Assembly: GCA_022414725.1 (NCBI GenBank)
Contig: CM039462.1
Span: forward strand, 174,813,492-174,877,491
Direction: 5' to 3'
Length of the DNA stretch: 64,000 nt
DNA from: Microglena sp. YARC
Lineage: Eukaryota; Chlorophyta; Chlorophyceae; Chlamydomonadales; Chlamydomonadaceae
Part shown: piece after piece, positions 31,941 to 42,943 of the stretch
How the letters are laid out: every line of letters begins with the position of its first letter
Position numbering within the stretch: position 1 is the stretch's first letter
Notes under the pieces: model-generated
What the model was told of the DNA's origin: nothing
What the model saw: the letters and a program-made list of their open reading frames with translations, nothing else
The model's database searches: none
Program-made: the position numbers and the translations under genes

Positions 31941-33115
31941 TTAGAGTACTAATTCGAGTTGTCTACCAGCCCCGATTCTCAACATGGAACCACATTCGAT
32001 GAAAACAAGGGCTGTTAGTGATTCGGCACCAGCTGCACCACCTATGCTCTGCGTGTCAAATGACCCTATGCTTGAATTACCCCTGGTGTCCACGCCAGAT
32101 AGGAAAGAATCATCGTTATGACAGAACTTGCAACTTAGGCAAAAAAAGTTGTCACGCCATTTAGCATAAGTATCACAGTAAGGATGGCTTCCTACATCTG
32201 CTGATTGTAATTGATTATATGATGACTGCGTTAGGGCAAAACACTGACCCGGATTCGCACGGAAATCAGGTGTGTATATTCCATTCAGATTAAATTGCGC
32301 GCTTCCCATTCCAGTAGCTTTTCTTGTGAAGGTATTAGACGATTTTGTAACTCCATCAAGCCCACCTGATGGACTCTGTGCCACAAAAGTCCCCCATGCC
32401 CTATTGACCGATTGAGAAGATACACTAAATTTAGTTGATTGACTATAGGAAGTTGCAGCGGAACTGAAACTGAAGTAATTGCGGAAGCTTATCTCGTATA
32501 CCCCTCCGCTAGATAAAAATGCATTATGCATAGAGTCAAAAATCCCGTCGTCAATGGAGATTGTATCGACACTGAATGAAATGTCTGATAGTGTGAATGT
32601 TCCTCCTCCGACTAGACAGTTTGATCCGTCAAGTTGAATTCGTAGTCGGACCTGTCCTAATAGTTTAGTATCAAGGATAGACGGTTGAAAGCTGTTAAGA
32701 CTCAACCAGTTCGATATGGAATATGGTGCTTCAGTAGATGGACCAGCTGATGCATCCCCACCTCCTTGTACGATTTTCCTGCGATTATGTGCGTCCTCCC
32801 CAAAACTGGTATCAGCAATTATATTCCACAACTGATTGTAATTTGAGCAACCCGACACCACCATTCCATTCACCTCAAGATCCACTCGGGAAATTATCGA
32901 CTCTATGTTTCTTGCAAATCCACCACCTTCTGTTTTCCCATTGAAGTGCATAATCAAAGTATCGCTGTCGACCAAACAATTTGAAGGAAGATCTACGGTT
33001 ATCACGCCGGAATTCGTTGCAGTCGTGCTGTTGAGCGTGGAAAGCCTCTTCGTCGCTCTTGAATAATTCTGTATTTTTTCACCAAATATTGCAAGTTCTT
33101 TGGATAAGCCGACAT
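31941..33115 (-). CDS. Major capsid protein, double jelly-roll type
   Basis: Recognised from ISRVDLEVNGMVVSGCSNYN near the N terminus and ALVFIECGSMLRIGAGRQLE at the C terminus, both typical of Polinton-like virus major capsid proteins, together with size (about 380 residues) and position beside the ATPase cluster. The frame is open from 33,110 to 31,941 but has no ATG there. An ATG at 33,115 is one base out of frame with the conserved N-terminal part (KELAIFGEKIQNYSRATKRL), so a single-base shift close to the start is likely. Internal sequence is intact. Confidence 0.85.
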
Positions 33116-33161
33116 GGAAAGTACTTTGTATAAGTATTGTTTTGAAAATAATAAAAAATGT

Positions 33162-33828
33162 TTATTTTTTACCCTTGAGATAAGTGTGGATTTGTTTGTA
33201 ATGATGAGATACTGCTGGCCGATTCAAAAGAATTTGCAAAGCTGGATCATTGTTCCTGCCTTGCCATTCGGTCGCAATAGCTATTATATCTAGCTTTGAT
33301 TGTGCAGAATTTCCAACTTTTTTATGTTTGGAATCAAACATGTTTAATTTTTGTTGAAGATCATCCAGGTTTTTTCTAAGACTTGTCCTGGAGCCTGACG
33401 CTTCCCCGGGATTTCTGAATTCAGAAACATTTGGCGTTGTTAAACCAAAATCAGAATCCATGTCTCCTCTAGGACGTTTATTGAAATATAGTTTTCTTTC
33501 TCTTCGGCTGATAAACCACTTGGTCCACTTGCTGTTTCCTGTTTGGGTTGTTGTTTTTGTTGTTCTGTTTGGACAGACTTTACCAGCTTTTCCACAGCTG
33601 AATGTTGGTTCACAATCTGAGATATCATTGTCGGCGGGGCTTGCGCAGGAATTTTGATGGCATACTCATATGGATTAAACCCTAGCATTCTAGACTGTGT
33701 CCTGTCTGCTGGTAATTTAATGTTTATGATGGTAACTCGTTGGGAAATATTCCTACCTCTTGCAAATAGTTTGATGTGATTGGACTTATTATTAACTGTA
33801 TTTTTTTAACAACTTTCCTTGTTCTCAT
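33162..33828 (-). pseudogene. Hypothetical virion-associated protein, two frameshifts
   Basis: Pieces at 33,440-33,688 (FNPYEYAIKIPAQAPPTMIS, then Gln/Lys-rich) and 33,162-33,461 (LRKNLDDLQQKLNMFDSKHK, then HHYKQIHTYLKGKK) read as one protein. One break lies near 33,465. A second lies at the T7 run 33,801-33,807, just after a likely ATG at 33,828. It has a coiled-coil-like middle. Function not recognised. It is the first gene of the minus-strand cluster, back to back with the fibre gene. Confidence 0.55.
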
Positions 33829-33855
33829 TTTGTTATAATATATGTCCTAAATTTA

Positions 33856-36800
33856 ATGTATTCCAGTCAATATATATTTGGGCAGCCACAAAATACCAAG
33901 AGGGTTCAGAATAGTATAAACGGAGCTAATGACGTTGCGTTATTTGCCAAAAACCTAGCAACTGATAATCAGATATCAATAGGTGTAATTTCATCCCAGG
34001 TTGTTCAAAACACAAATGGTATTGTATTCTCATCGAATCTTGCAGTAGGAAACAGTAACTACATGTATCCAAAGACTGAATTTTCATCAAATGCTTCAGT
34101 TTTTGCAAGTAACCAGTCTGTTTCCAACAGTAATAACATTGTTAGTCTGTCGAATTATGCGTATGCAATTGAGAACATTAGTTCGTGGGACGATATTACA
34201 GGCAAGCCCGCATTATTTGATGGGGTATACGCTTCCTTGACGGGAAAACCATTATTGTTCTCTGGGTCGTATAACGATCTTATAAATAAACCAGCAGTAG
34301 TCAATACATGGGGGAATATTACTATTAGTGGAGATGTCATTAAAGGCACTGGTGCTAGGCTTAACATTAGTAGCGATGGTGATATCAATTATACGACAGA
34401 CTTTAATAGTGATGGGGAGTATTTGCAAAAACACAACTGGTGGCATAGGACTGGTCCCACATATAAGCACCTTTATGTCACTAACAGCAGATGCTCGATT
34501 AGGTATAAACGTACTGAATCCGGCTTACGCATTGGATGTTCTTGGGGACGTGAATTGTACAGGGATCTTTAGAGTCGGAGGAAATCCTATCAACGCCGTT
34601 CGATGGAGCATACGCTTCCTTGACTGGAAAACCATTATTGTTCTCTGGGTCGTATAACGATCTTACAAATAAACCAGCAGTAGTCAATACATGGGGGAAA
34701 TTACGATCTCTGGAGATGTCATTAAAGGCGTAGGTGCTAGGCTTAACATTCTAAGCGATGGTGATATCAATTTTACAACAGACTTTAATAGTGATGGGGG
34801 GTATTTGCAAAAACACAACTGGTGGCATAGGACTGGAGCAACATTCGTACACCTTATGTCACTAACAGCAGATGCTCGATTAGGTATAGGTAAACAGGAT
34901 CCAGCCCAGGCTTGGACGTGGTTGGAAACATCCTCTGTTCAGGCGAAACAAAAACCAGTTCATTCAAATGCGGTTTTATTACGATTGATAACATGTACAT
35001 TAGATCGAATTTTTACGCAATGGTCATTGAAAGCGCTGAAGACATGACATTTGTCATTGACAGAGATTCTAATAAAAACAAAAACTCTGGCTTTTAATTG
35101 GAAACTAGGTTCAGAGACTGCACAACCGCTAATGAGGTTATTGGATACCGGTCATCTTGGAATTGGTACAACAAACCAGGGTATGCTTTGGATGTCGCGG
35201 GTTCTATCAACTGTTCTGGTCAATTTTTGGTTAATGGTTCACCAATTTCAACATCTTCAACGAATACAAATACATTCGGGAACATAACAATATCTGCCAA
35301 TCAAATAAAGTGTGTTAATTCGGAATTCAAAAATATAAGTACGGGAGACTACAACTGTTACATAAACTCTGATAAATCTTATGTCAGTCAGAATGATAAA
35401 AAGAACTTCAATTGGCGCAGGAATGGATCTGGTATAAATTCAGGATACCAGATAATGCGGCTCACCGAAAGTGGGCAACTTTGGTATTGGAGTTGGTATG
35501 AACCCAGGATATGCACTCGATGTTCTTGGCGATATCAACGCGTATGGTAAATTCAGGGTAAATGGTGTGGAAATTGCAACATCTGCTTTTAATGGAGATT
35601 ACGATTTTTAACCAATAAACCCGTTTTATTTCGATGGAAATTATAATAGTTTGACAAACCGACCGACCCTGTTTTCCAAGTCGTATTATGACCTTACCAA
35701 TAAACCAATATTATTTTCCGGTGATTATGCAGATCTAAATTTTGCTCCCTTGCAACCAAGTACAGCAAGCACTGGTTGGTATTTAGGCACTTCTGGGAGT
35801 CATACATTTGGAATAGGAACCGGTACCAATTCTAGAAATCTTCTCACGGTTCAGTCTTTTGCTAAACGTTTATCGGATAGTTCGCCTAATATAGATTATA
35901 ATTTGATGATTTCGAATCTTGGAACTTCAACGGGACAACATGGAATGGCGTTTTCATGTGGATTAAACAGCATTTGCGTCGACAGAAAACACCTGATACA
36001 GCAATTGTATCAGAACGTGTTGCTCAAGAAATATCATGGTGGTAATTTACATTTTAAAACCAGAACAAGCTCAGCTATCGGGACCCTTGTGACTCGAATG
36101 ACTATAGCCGATAATGGATCCGTCGGAATAGGTACGAAAACTCCAGCATATCTATTAGATGTGGATGGGTCGATAAATGCTACTCAAATCTTTGTAAATG
36201 GTGTCGCAGTGTGGTACTAGTGGAACATCTTCTGGATTTGATGGAAATTATAACGAATTTATATAATAAACCTACCTTATTTTCAGGAGCATATTCAGCA
36301 TTATCAGGACTTCCCACGTTATTTAATGGACAATATTCATCACTTATTGGTAAACCTACATTATTTAATGGCACCTGGACAGCATTGACAGGGAAACCCA
36401 CTTTATTCGATGGGAATTTATGATTCATTAACTAATCGTCCTGTAATCTCTACAAGTTATTGGACAGCTATCGAACCTGGTGTAATGTTCTCAGCCACGG
36501 GTAATCGATATAAAACGAGCTTGACACCGCTTATCGATCAAGAGTCGTTTCCCAAATTAGAATTCCATGATCAATGGTCTGCTAGCAAATTGCGCATAAC
36601 ATTTCAAGGTACAAATAATAATCGAATAGAATTAGCTTTTGTAGATGATAATTTACCTGCTAATGGTATTATCCCGTATGTATATATATCTACTACTGGT
36701 GCAATATCTGGGAACTCAGATCGTCGACTCAAAAATCATATAGGATATGTCGACCCAAAGGAATCATTAGATAGAGTTGATCGATTAATGCCTGTAAAAT

Positions 36801-37018
36801 ACGCTTTTAAACATGACCCAGATACTGTCGATTATGGCCTTTACGCTCAGGATGTCCAAGATGTGTATCCCCATCTTGTTGGTAAAGACAGTACTGATAA
36901 TTTAACATTAAATTATTCCGGACTTGTTCCACGCTTGATTGCTGCTGTCCAACAATTGAGTGCATCTGTTAAATTATTGAATGCAGAAGTAGCTTATTTG
37001 AAAACAAAAAATACTTAA
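33856..37018 (+). pseudogene. Tail-fibre-like protein with S74 chaperone end, several frameshifts
   Basis: About 1,050 codons span frames beginning at 33,856, 34,328, 34,691, 35,098, 35,651, 36,211 and 36,410. Repeated modules read like LTGKPLLFSGSYNDLINKP, tandem at 34,200-34,300, 34,590-34,690, 35,640-35,740 and 36,240-36,440. They alternate with ITISGDVIKGTGARLNISSD and LQKHNWWHRTG units duplicated at about 34,310-34,460 and 34,690-34,840. The last frame (36,410-37,018) ends in a peptidase S74 intramolecular chaperone domain: SDRRLKNHIGYVDPK with the Ser-Asp autocleavage pair, then DYGLYAQDVQDVYPHLVG and a C-terminal coiled coil. S74 domains trimerise and then cleave themselves off phage and viral fibres. 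Probably a host-recognition fibre. Confidence 0.72.
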
Positions 37019-37455
37019 GAGCCTTGAGCATATTATATTTTATAAGTATAATAAGAGTATGAGCGAATCTTGCATCAAAGTTCACACTTATTCTAGTGAA
37101 ATCCACAAGACGAAGATGAAGGAAGACGCCCGAATATCGTGCTTATGTAAATAATCTCGCCAGACTTGCAAACTGTAAAACGATATCAAACAGACGATGT
37201 ATTTCGTGAGAAGCAAAAAGCATACACAAGAGATAGATATGCAAATAACCCTGAACTACGTGCAAAACGAAAACGAACGTTCACGGGATTCATAATGCTA
37301 ATGTCAGAGAACAAAAAGAGTTATTAAAGGCAGAAAATATCGGAGTTTAGTGTTTCATTTTAAAAAATCGAAAATGCACATTATTTTTTTTAAATATCTT
37401 AAGAAAACGACTTAAAGATACATTCCATAGATAAATATTATAACAAAACATTATA
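37019..37455 (+). pseudogene. Decayed small gene between fibre and replication genes
   Basis: Short pieces in different frames (SESCIKVHTYSSEIHK near 37,060; YRAYVNNLARLANCK; RDRYANNPELRAKRKRT near 37,220-37,280) suggest a small basic protein broken by shifts. No family is recognised. Confidence 0.35.
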
Positions 37456-39537
37456 ATGGCATCACAACAAACTTTGGCAAAATGGTACAAAAAGCATTTT
37501 GGTAACAGGAGAACCCCCGCGCAGGATTACTAAAAAGTACGTGATCGAACAGGGTCACGAATCAGTAGAAGAGTTCTGTAATGCCGTGGAATGGTACAAA
37601 AATTACACGGAAGAAGAGGCGAAACAGGTTAGGAGGGGAAAAAAGGCAGAATATGATAAGGAACGCTACCAAAAAAACGCTCCCAAAAGGTTAGTCGAAT
37701 TCGAGCTTTTCAATCAGGCCAGCAACACTTTGTATGTGTATAGATGTATTTCTATCACAAACGCTTTTCGTCCTTTAAAAGATTTTGGTCCAGGCAAATT
37801 GTTGGTTTTTGGACTCAATTAACCAAGACAAATATACAAAAAAACTCAAGAAGGAGAGTACGTGTCTACTACTTTAGCTGGGAACAGCAATGTTTTCACA
37901 GAATATGTAGAACTACTAGACAGACTTGATATTGACGACCCAAGTATGGAGCTTTGTTAAGAAGACTCATATCACAATCCCTGGCAATAAAAATTACCTC
38001 CAACGAACTGTGAATAATACGGTTGATAGGCCGTTTCTTGTACAGGACTATCAGGGATAACATACATACTGTTTATACAGAATGTAAGTTCATACGTTTT
38101 TGAGTGGGACAATAAAGGAGATAGCTTACAAACAAGTATAAAAAGGACCAGGAATCGGAATTTTACCCAACGGAGCATGTGCAATTGAAGCAATTCTGAA
38201 TGGTTTTCAGCCAGCATTCGACTCCTACAATAAGAAATTGAAGTATCATAAACATACACTCACATTTGAATCAATTTATTGGGATATATTCGAAAAAGAA
38301 TATGACGGAGTGTCTGACATTGACATGACGGTCGAGGATTATTTGAAGTGGTTCAAGAAAGAATGGTTTTGGAGCAGAAATATACGACAACGAAAACAGG
38401 GTAGTATGTAAATATGAGCCACCACCTGAGGAGCAAACAAAAACATACAGTATCCAGAAACTACGTGTCATATATTGGCATGAACATGTACAGAACATAG
38501 ACGAAGTGATGTCTTTTGCCAAGACAACTAAGAATGACATGTACTCTCGTCCGTCATCCAACTTTGTAGTGCCAAAAGTCAAAAAGGTTACTGCAGACAT
38601 GTATCACTTGGCAAACAAATACGAAGACATATTCCCAATTATTAAAGCTGGAATGGAAGCATCAAAAAAGGACATCAGAATCATCTACAACGGAGATATG
38701 AAAGAAGTTCTGTTAAACTTAGTTCAAAAAGAAGGATGTGACCCCAAGCCGATCATGCAAACTGGACATATTATTTCACGCTTAGAATTGAACCACATCG
38801 TGACAAAGGACGACAAACCTATAGCCATCTCAATTGAGAATGCATCTCAAGTGCAAGGGTTTTCAAAATGTCCAATTCTAGACGTAGACACGTTCGTAGA
38901 CTACAAGAACCTGGATTCAGAAGTGAAGGGATCGTTTCTAAGTAATAAATTTAAATCCGAGATGAGCATTGAAGCCAGTGAGGTTGTCAAAACATGTTTA
39001 GATCGAGTACCAATGGGCAGGCTTGTTGACAAAGATCTGTCTACCATAGATATTGACGAGATTACAGCGCTTGATATCAATAAGCATTACTTTACTTGCA
39101 TATGGATGTTGGTTGATGGACCAGGGTTCCCAGTTACAAATTCATGGGATATATTCTACACATACATAGATGATAAACCACTAAATGAAGCAAAATTCAC
39201 GACTAAGAAACAAAAGGTTGTGGAATATGATGACCCGTTTCAAAACAACTTCACGCAAACAACACTTGATTCTCAGGGCGGAATAGTTAAAAGGAAACCG
39301 TTCAACAAAGGATACCTGTATCTCATCAGAATACATGAAGAACACCCCATTTACAACCAGGATAAAATGCTCATTTATGGGTACGAAGTTGTGCAATTGA
39401 AATTCAAATACACAATATTAGCATATCTGCGAGTTGAGTGGAAGAAGTGTAGGTATCTAGCAAATATATTAAAACAGTGTTTGGGAGAGGGGGGAGTACG
39501 GACACATCCCAAAAGATTTGTTGAAGGGAATCCCTAA
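37456..39537 (+). pseudogene. Replication protein N-terminal half: divergent family B polymerase-like
   Basis: A start at 37,456 (ASQQTLAKWYKKHFG) shifts frame almost at once into 37,499-37,822, then 37,83x-37,958, 38,14x-38,411 (ILPNGACAIEAILNGF) and 38,506-39,537. The last frame contains ITALDINKHYFTCIW (residues 186-200), resembling polymerase motif A (D-x-N-x-x-Y). Downstream motifs B and C lie in the next frame (39,518). All pieces are collinear and none has a competing gene between. Protein-primed or other virus-type PolB is inferred. Exonuclease motifs were not located. Confidence 0.5.
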
Positions 39538-40444
39538 CGAACTATCAGGCCTTTTTGGAAAAAAACACAACACCAGCAGGCATTCAAAAATCTTCAAGAA
39601 CAGATCTGATGCTGTAGAATATGCAAACAACCACAAAGGAAATGTTATACCTATGGCAGACGACGTGTTTCTTGTAACCATCACACAGAAAACAGAGCTC
39701 ATAAACGGATTTCTGCCAATGAGGTATGCCCTCACGAATCTAGCAAGATTCCAGATCAATGACGCATGTGAAAAGCTGAGAGTCGACAATCAAGTGCTTG
39801 CTGTAAAAACCGACTGCCTATATGTCATAATAAAAGACGGAATGTGTATCAAACAGCGAATTGGCATATATTTCGGTCAATACAAGATATTGAAAGGATC
39901 TCTGCCTCCCAATAACGAGATTGTACAATACAAAACAAAAGAAATCATAACATACCCAGAGCAAGATATTCGTATTGTTGACAAGGTTTTACCAAAAACA
40001 ATCATTGATGGGTTTGCCGGCTGTGGAAAGAGTTATGCTGCTCAAGAATATGTCTATAAACCTTTGGGGAAAAATAAGAAACAACGTTTTGAGGATAAGG
40101 AAATATTGGTGGTATGCCCATATAACTCCCAGGTTAACAATGTGCTAACGAAAAGCAGGGAAGAGGGACATAATATTCAAGCATGCACCTTTCACAATCT
40201 TATTGGCCTCAATTTCGAAGGAGAGTGTGGGAAGAACAACGCATTTTCACTAGATGACATTAAAGTCATCATATTCGAGGAAGTAATGTTGATGACCAGG
40301 AGACATATGAATGAAATGAACAAGTTCATGCACAAACACCCACATATATGTTTCATAGCCAATGGGGATTCACACCAACTGGAATCGATTGATGATGATG
40401 CTACAATTGAGATGAAATGTGACTGTGCAAAAAATATTCGATAA
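39518..40444 (+). pseudogene. Polymerase motifs B/C joined to an SF1 helicase
   Basis: Residues 3-15 (KGIPNELSGLFGK) fit PolB motif B (K-x3-N-x-x-x-G-x-x-G). Residues 94-103 (LAVKTDCLYV) fit motif C, with TD retained but Lys and Cys in place of the flanking residues of YxDTDS. An SF1 helicase follows without interruption: Walker A DGFAGCGKSY (164-173), Walker B VIIFEEVMLM (250-259) and motif III ANGDSHQLES (281-290). The frame breaks at 40,444; the next helicase motif (LTFNHRL) is in another frame just beyond. A polymerase-helicase fusion would be unusual and depends on the intact reading frame seen here. Confidence 0.62.
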
Positions 40445-40525
40445 TAAATATACATTAACATTCAACCATAGACTGAAAACACAACAAGACAGAGATGATA
40501 TGCTCCTCATCCCAAGACGACCTAT

Positions 40526-41404
40526 TTGACGAAACCAAAGATTTACAAAAAAACCATCAGAAAATGGTTCAAGGATAGAATACTTTCCTCGTTAGAAGAT
40601 GTTAGTAAGCTAAAAATCAATAGAGCAATCAGCTATCTTGTGTACAGCTCAAAGGTTTTGAACACTTTTATAGACGAGCGCCTGGACAAAAGTAAAAAGC
40701 GGAAGGCAGCACAATGCTATACGCTGGCAGATGGCAAAACATATCACTTCGGCCAAGAGCTAGTTTGCAAAACCAATATCACGAGGAGTTATAAATACAA
40801 GGACGATGGGGAAGAGAAAACAGCAACAACCAAGTTGCGTCCGAATCAGAGGTACACAATAATCGGGCAGACCAAAAAGGAATTCAAACTACAGGACATC
40901 TCGTCTGAACACATCAAAATAGATATAACGCACGACATGATCTGCAAATGGTTCGAGCTAAGTCACTGTAATACGTGTCACAGCGAACAAGGGTCTTGCA
41001 TTGCAGAGAAGTTTGTCATAACAGATCTGCTAACAATCACGGACAGGAGATGGGTATACTCAGCTGTTTCCAGGTGCAGTAAGCTATCTGACGTATATTT
41101 TCTGCAGATGGACTTGACAGACCTGAGGTTAGACGAGTTCTTCAAAGACAAAATACAGGGATACAAAAAACAAGACAGGTCAAAGAAACGTGATTATGAC
41201 TACATGTTAGAGGAGTATGTAGACGTGGAATGGTGCAAGGAGCAATACATCCAAAACAATGTATGTATTGGATGTCAAGGACACATGAATGTGGAGAAGA
41301 GTAGCAAAATTCAATGTACTGTTGACAGAATAGATAACGCATTTGCACACTTCAAGTGGAATTGCAGATTAATGTGCAATAAGTGCAATACCGCGAAAAA
41401 ATAA
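40526..41404 (+). CDS. SF1 helicase C-terminal region with HNH-like endonuclease tail, 292 aa
   Basis: SF1 C-terminal motifs are present: the THDMICKWFELSHCNTCHSEQGSCI region and RRWVYSAVSRCSKLSDVYF, matching the Q-G-T and YTAxSR motifs. Residues about 246-292 form a treble-clef HNH-like module: CIGCQGH, TVDRIDNAFAHFKWNC, then LMCNKCNTAK. This DRIDN...N..L.C..CN pattern is common in viral and mobile HNH nucleases. It follows the 39,518-40,444 frame by 81 bp and is most simply its continuation after a frameshift, giving one protein of polymerase, helicase and nuclease parts. Confidence 0.65.
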   Translation: MTKPKIYKKTIRKWFKDRILSSLEDVSKLKINRAISYLVYSSKVLNTFIDERLDKSKKRKAAQCYTLADGKTYHFGQELVCKTNITRSYKYKDDGEEKTATTKLRPNQRYTIIGQTKKEFKLQDISSEHIKIDITHDMICKWFELSHCNTCHSEQGSCIAEKFVITDLLTITDRRWVYSAVSRCSKLSDVYFLQMDLTDLRLDEFFKDKIQGYKKQDRSKKRDYDYMLEEYVDVEWCKEQYIQNNVCIGCQGHMNVEKSSKIQCTVDRIDNAFAHFKWNCRLMCNKCNTAKK

Positions 41405-41428
41405 GTTTAACGTCCTAATATATATAGG

Positions 41429-42508
41429 ATGACGGAGCTTGAATATATTTTAAAAAATAATCCGAATCTAAAATTGTTGTCCAAGCAAAAGCTATTTACA
41501 AGGCTAAAAGATGACGGGATTACCAAACGAGATATTGAAGATTACTTCAATCCACGAGAACTCACACAAATATATCAAAAACCACAAAATACCAAATTCA
41601 AATTCAAAATAACCGCCCCTCCAAGATCTTTCCAGATCGATGTAGCAATTATGCCATTGTCGAGTAAGAGGATAAATAATAACATAAACCAAATTCTTAT
41701 GTGCATAGACATCATTTCTAGAAAGGCTTATTGTTACCCACTGAAAAGCGGCAAGATGAATGATGTCTTAGACGCCTATCAGAAATTTATAGGCGATGTA
41801 GACGAAGATATCAACAGTGTATCAGGAGATAATTTTTTTGCATCTTCAATATTTGAGTCTTTCAATAAAGAACTAAATATAAGGATTTATACAGAAGTTG
41901 CAAAAGAAGACCACATTACTCCGATGGGGAACAAGCTGGGAATCGTTGACCGCTTTACCAGGACTCTGAAAGGTTTGATAAAGAAACACTCACTGGAGAA
42001 CAAGACTAAAAAATGGGTAGATGCACTTGATGATATTGTTGAGCTGTACAACAATACAGCCCATTCTGGGTTGAAAGATGCAACCCCAGAAGAAGTGTAT
42101 GATGATTATGACTACAGCCAAAAGCTATATGAAGCTCAGTCAAAAAAGAATGAAAAGATGAATGACAAAGTGACCATGAAAGTAGGAGACAGAGTGCGTG
42201 TAATATTACAGAAGAAGACCTTTGAAAAGGAGAAAGCCACGTTTTCCACAGAGATTTACACCATTGAAGAGCACATAGGATATAGATTCAAGCTGAAAGG
42301 AGTCAAACGCCTATATAGACCAAGCGAAATGAACATTGTTACAAATGTGAAAGACAGATTAGAGCCAGAAAAAGAAGACAATCAAATCAGAAGGATGCAA
42401 AGGTCAAAGGCATTTAATTCCTATGACGAGATTGTTACTGCTCTTGATAAGAAGGACGAACCAAAAGCAAAAAGAACAGTGCGAAAGCCCAAACGGTTTG
42501 CTGAGTAA
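41429..42508 (+). CDS. Retroviral-type (rve) integrase, 359 aa
   Basis: Catalytic core: FQIDVAIMP (Asp71), NSVSGDNFF (Asp134) and KLGIVDRFTRTLKGL (position 174, where the family normally has Glu). The 39-residue spacing between the last two is close to DD35E. After the core come LYNNTAHSGLKDATPEE, a diagnostic integrase stretch, and an SH3/chromo-like C-terminal domain (VGDRVRVILQKKTFEKEK ... YRFKLKG), ending in a basic tail. It inserts the element and makes the 6-bp duplication. The frame is intact and its stop abuts the right TIR. Confidence 0.9.
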   Translation: MTELEYILKNNPNLKLLSKQKLFTRLKDDGITKRDIEDYFNPRELTQIYQKPQNTKFKFKITAPPRSFQIDVAIMPLSSKRINNNINQILMCIDIISRKAYCYPLKSGKMNDVLDAYQKFIGDVDEDINSVSGDNFFASSIFESFNKELNIRIYTEVAKEDHITPMGNKLGIVDRFTRTLKGLIKKHSLENKTKKWVDALDDIVELYNNTAHSGLKDATPEEVYDDYDYSQKLYEAQSKKNEKMNDKVTMKVGDRVRVILQKKTFEKEKATFSTEIYTIEEHIGYRFKLKGVKRLYRPSEMNIVTNVKDRLEPEKEDNQIRRMQRSKAFNSYDEIVTALDKKDEPKAKRTVRKPKRFAE

Positions 42509-42509
42509 C

Positions 42510-42943
42510 AGCGGCGTTCCGCTAACCAACAGTCATTCGCTTCGCTCATGACTTCCTCTTGACTTCCTCCATTCCTCCTCCTGCGAGTAGCGGGGGCGGA
42601 ACGGTAACCGGTATATCAGTCGCATCCTGCGCGGAGAGTAGAAAGGTGTAACAAAGTGTAATGAATCGTATTTTGTCGTATTTTGTCGTATTTTGTCGTA
42701 TTTTTTCTTATCCATTCGTGTAACCTCCCGTCACGCAGTGATGGTCGCGTCAGCTCCCGAATCTTAGGCGAATTGTTGGTACTGCATGATCATTTGAGAG
42801 AATATCGACAGATCGCCCACAAAAACAAATAGCCCGGGCCTTCGCTAGACAGTCGCGGAATTTACCTACCCTTCTTTTGCATTTTTCGGAATTTTCTATA
42901 TACTCGGGAAAGATACCGTCGTGCCGCTAGTGCCATACTTACT
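42510..42943 (-). repeat. Right terminal inverted repeat
   Basis: Reverse complement of the left TIR plus about 97 bp (around 42,545-42,640) absent on the left, and one extra TACGACAAAA unit. It ends TGCCATACTTACT followed directly by the GACGAC duplication. Confidence 0.93.

Larger units (their letters stand above)
26940..42943. mobile_element. Polinton-like virus (PLV/Maverick-type), integrated, 16,004 bp
   Basis: The ends are AGTAAGTATGGCACTAGC and its exact reverse complement. Long inverted repeats are at 26,940-27,276 and 42,510-42,943, and a perfect 6-bp target duplication, GACGAC, is at 26,934-26,939 and 42,944-42,949. AG..CT termini with 6-bp duplications are the Polinton/Maverick signature. 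Content agrees: double jelly-roll capsid protein, packaging ATPase, virion-like small proteins, fibre, polymerase/helicase and rve integrase. No adenovirus-type maturation protease is seen, which is more like Polinton-like viruses than canonical Polintons. Base composition is AT-rich against its surroundings. The virion module is on the minus strand; fibre, replication and integrase genes are on the plus strand. Confidence 0.92.

Noticed and set aside
26940..42943. Canonical Polinton with protein-primed PolB and adenain-type protease
   Set aside because: No adenain/Ulp1-type maturation protease was found and the polymerase is divergent and joined to an SF1 helicase, so Polinton-like virus is the safer label.
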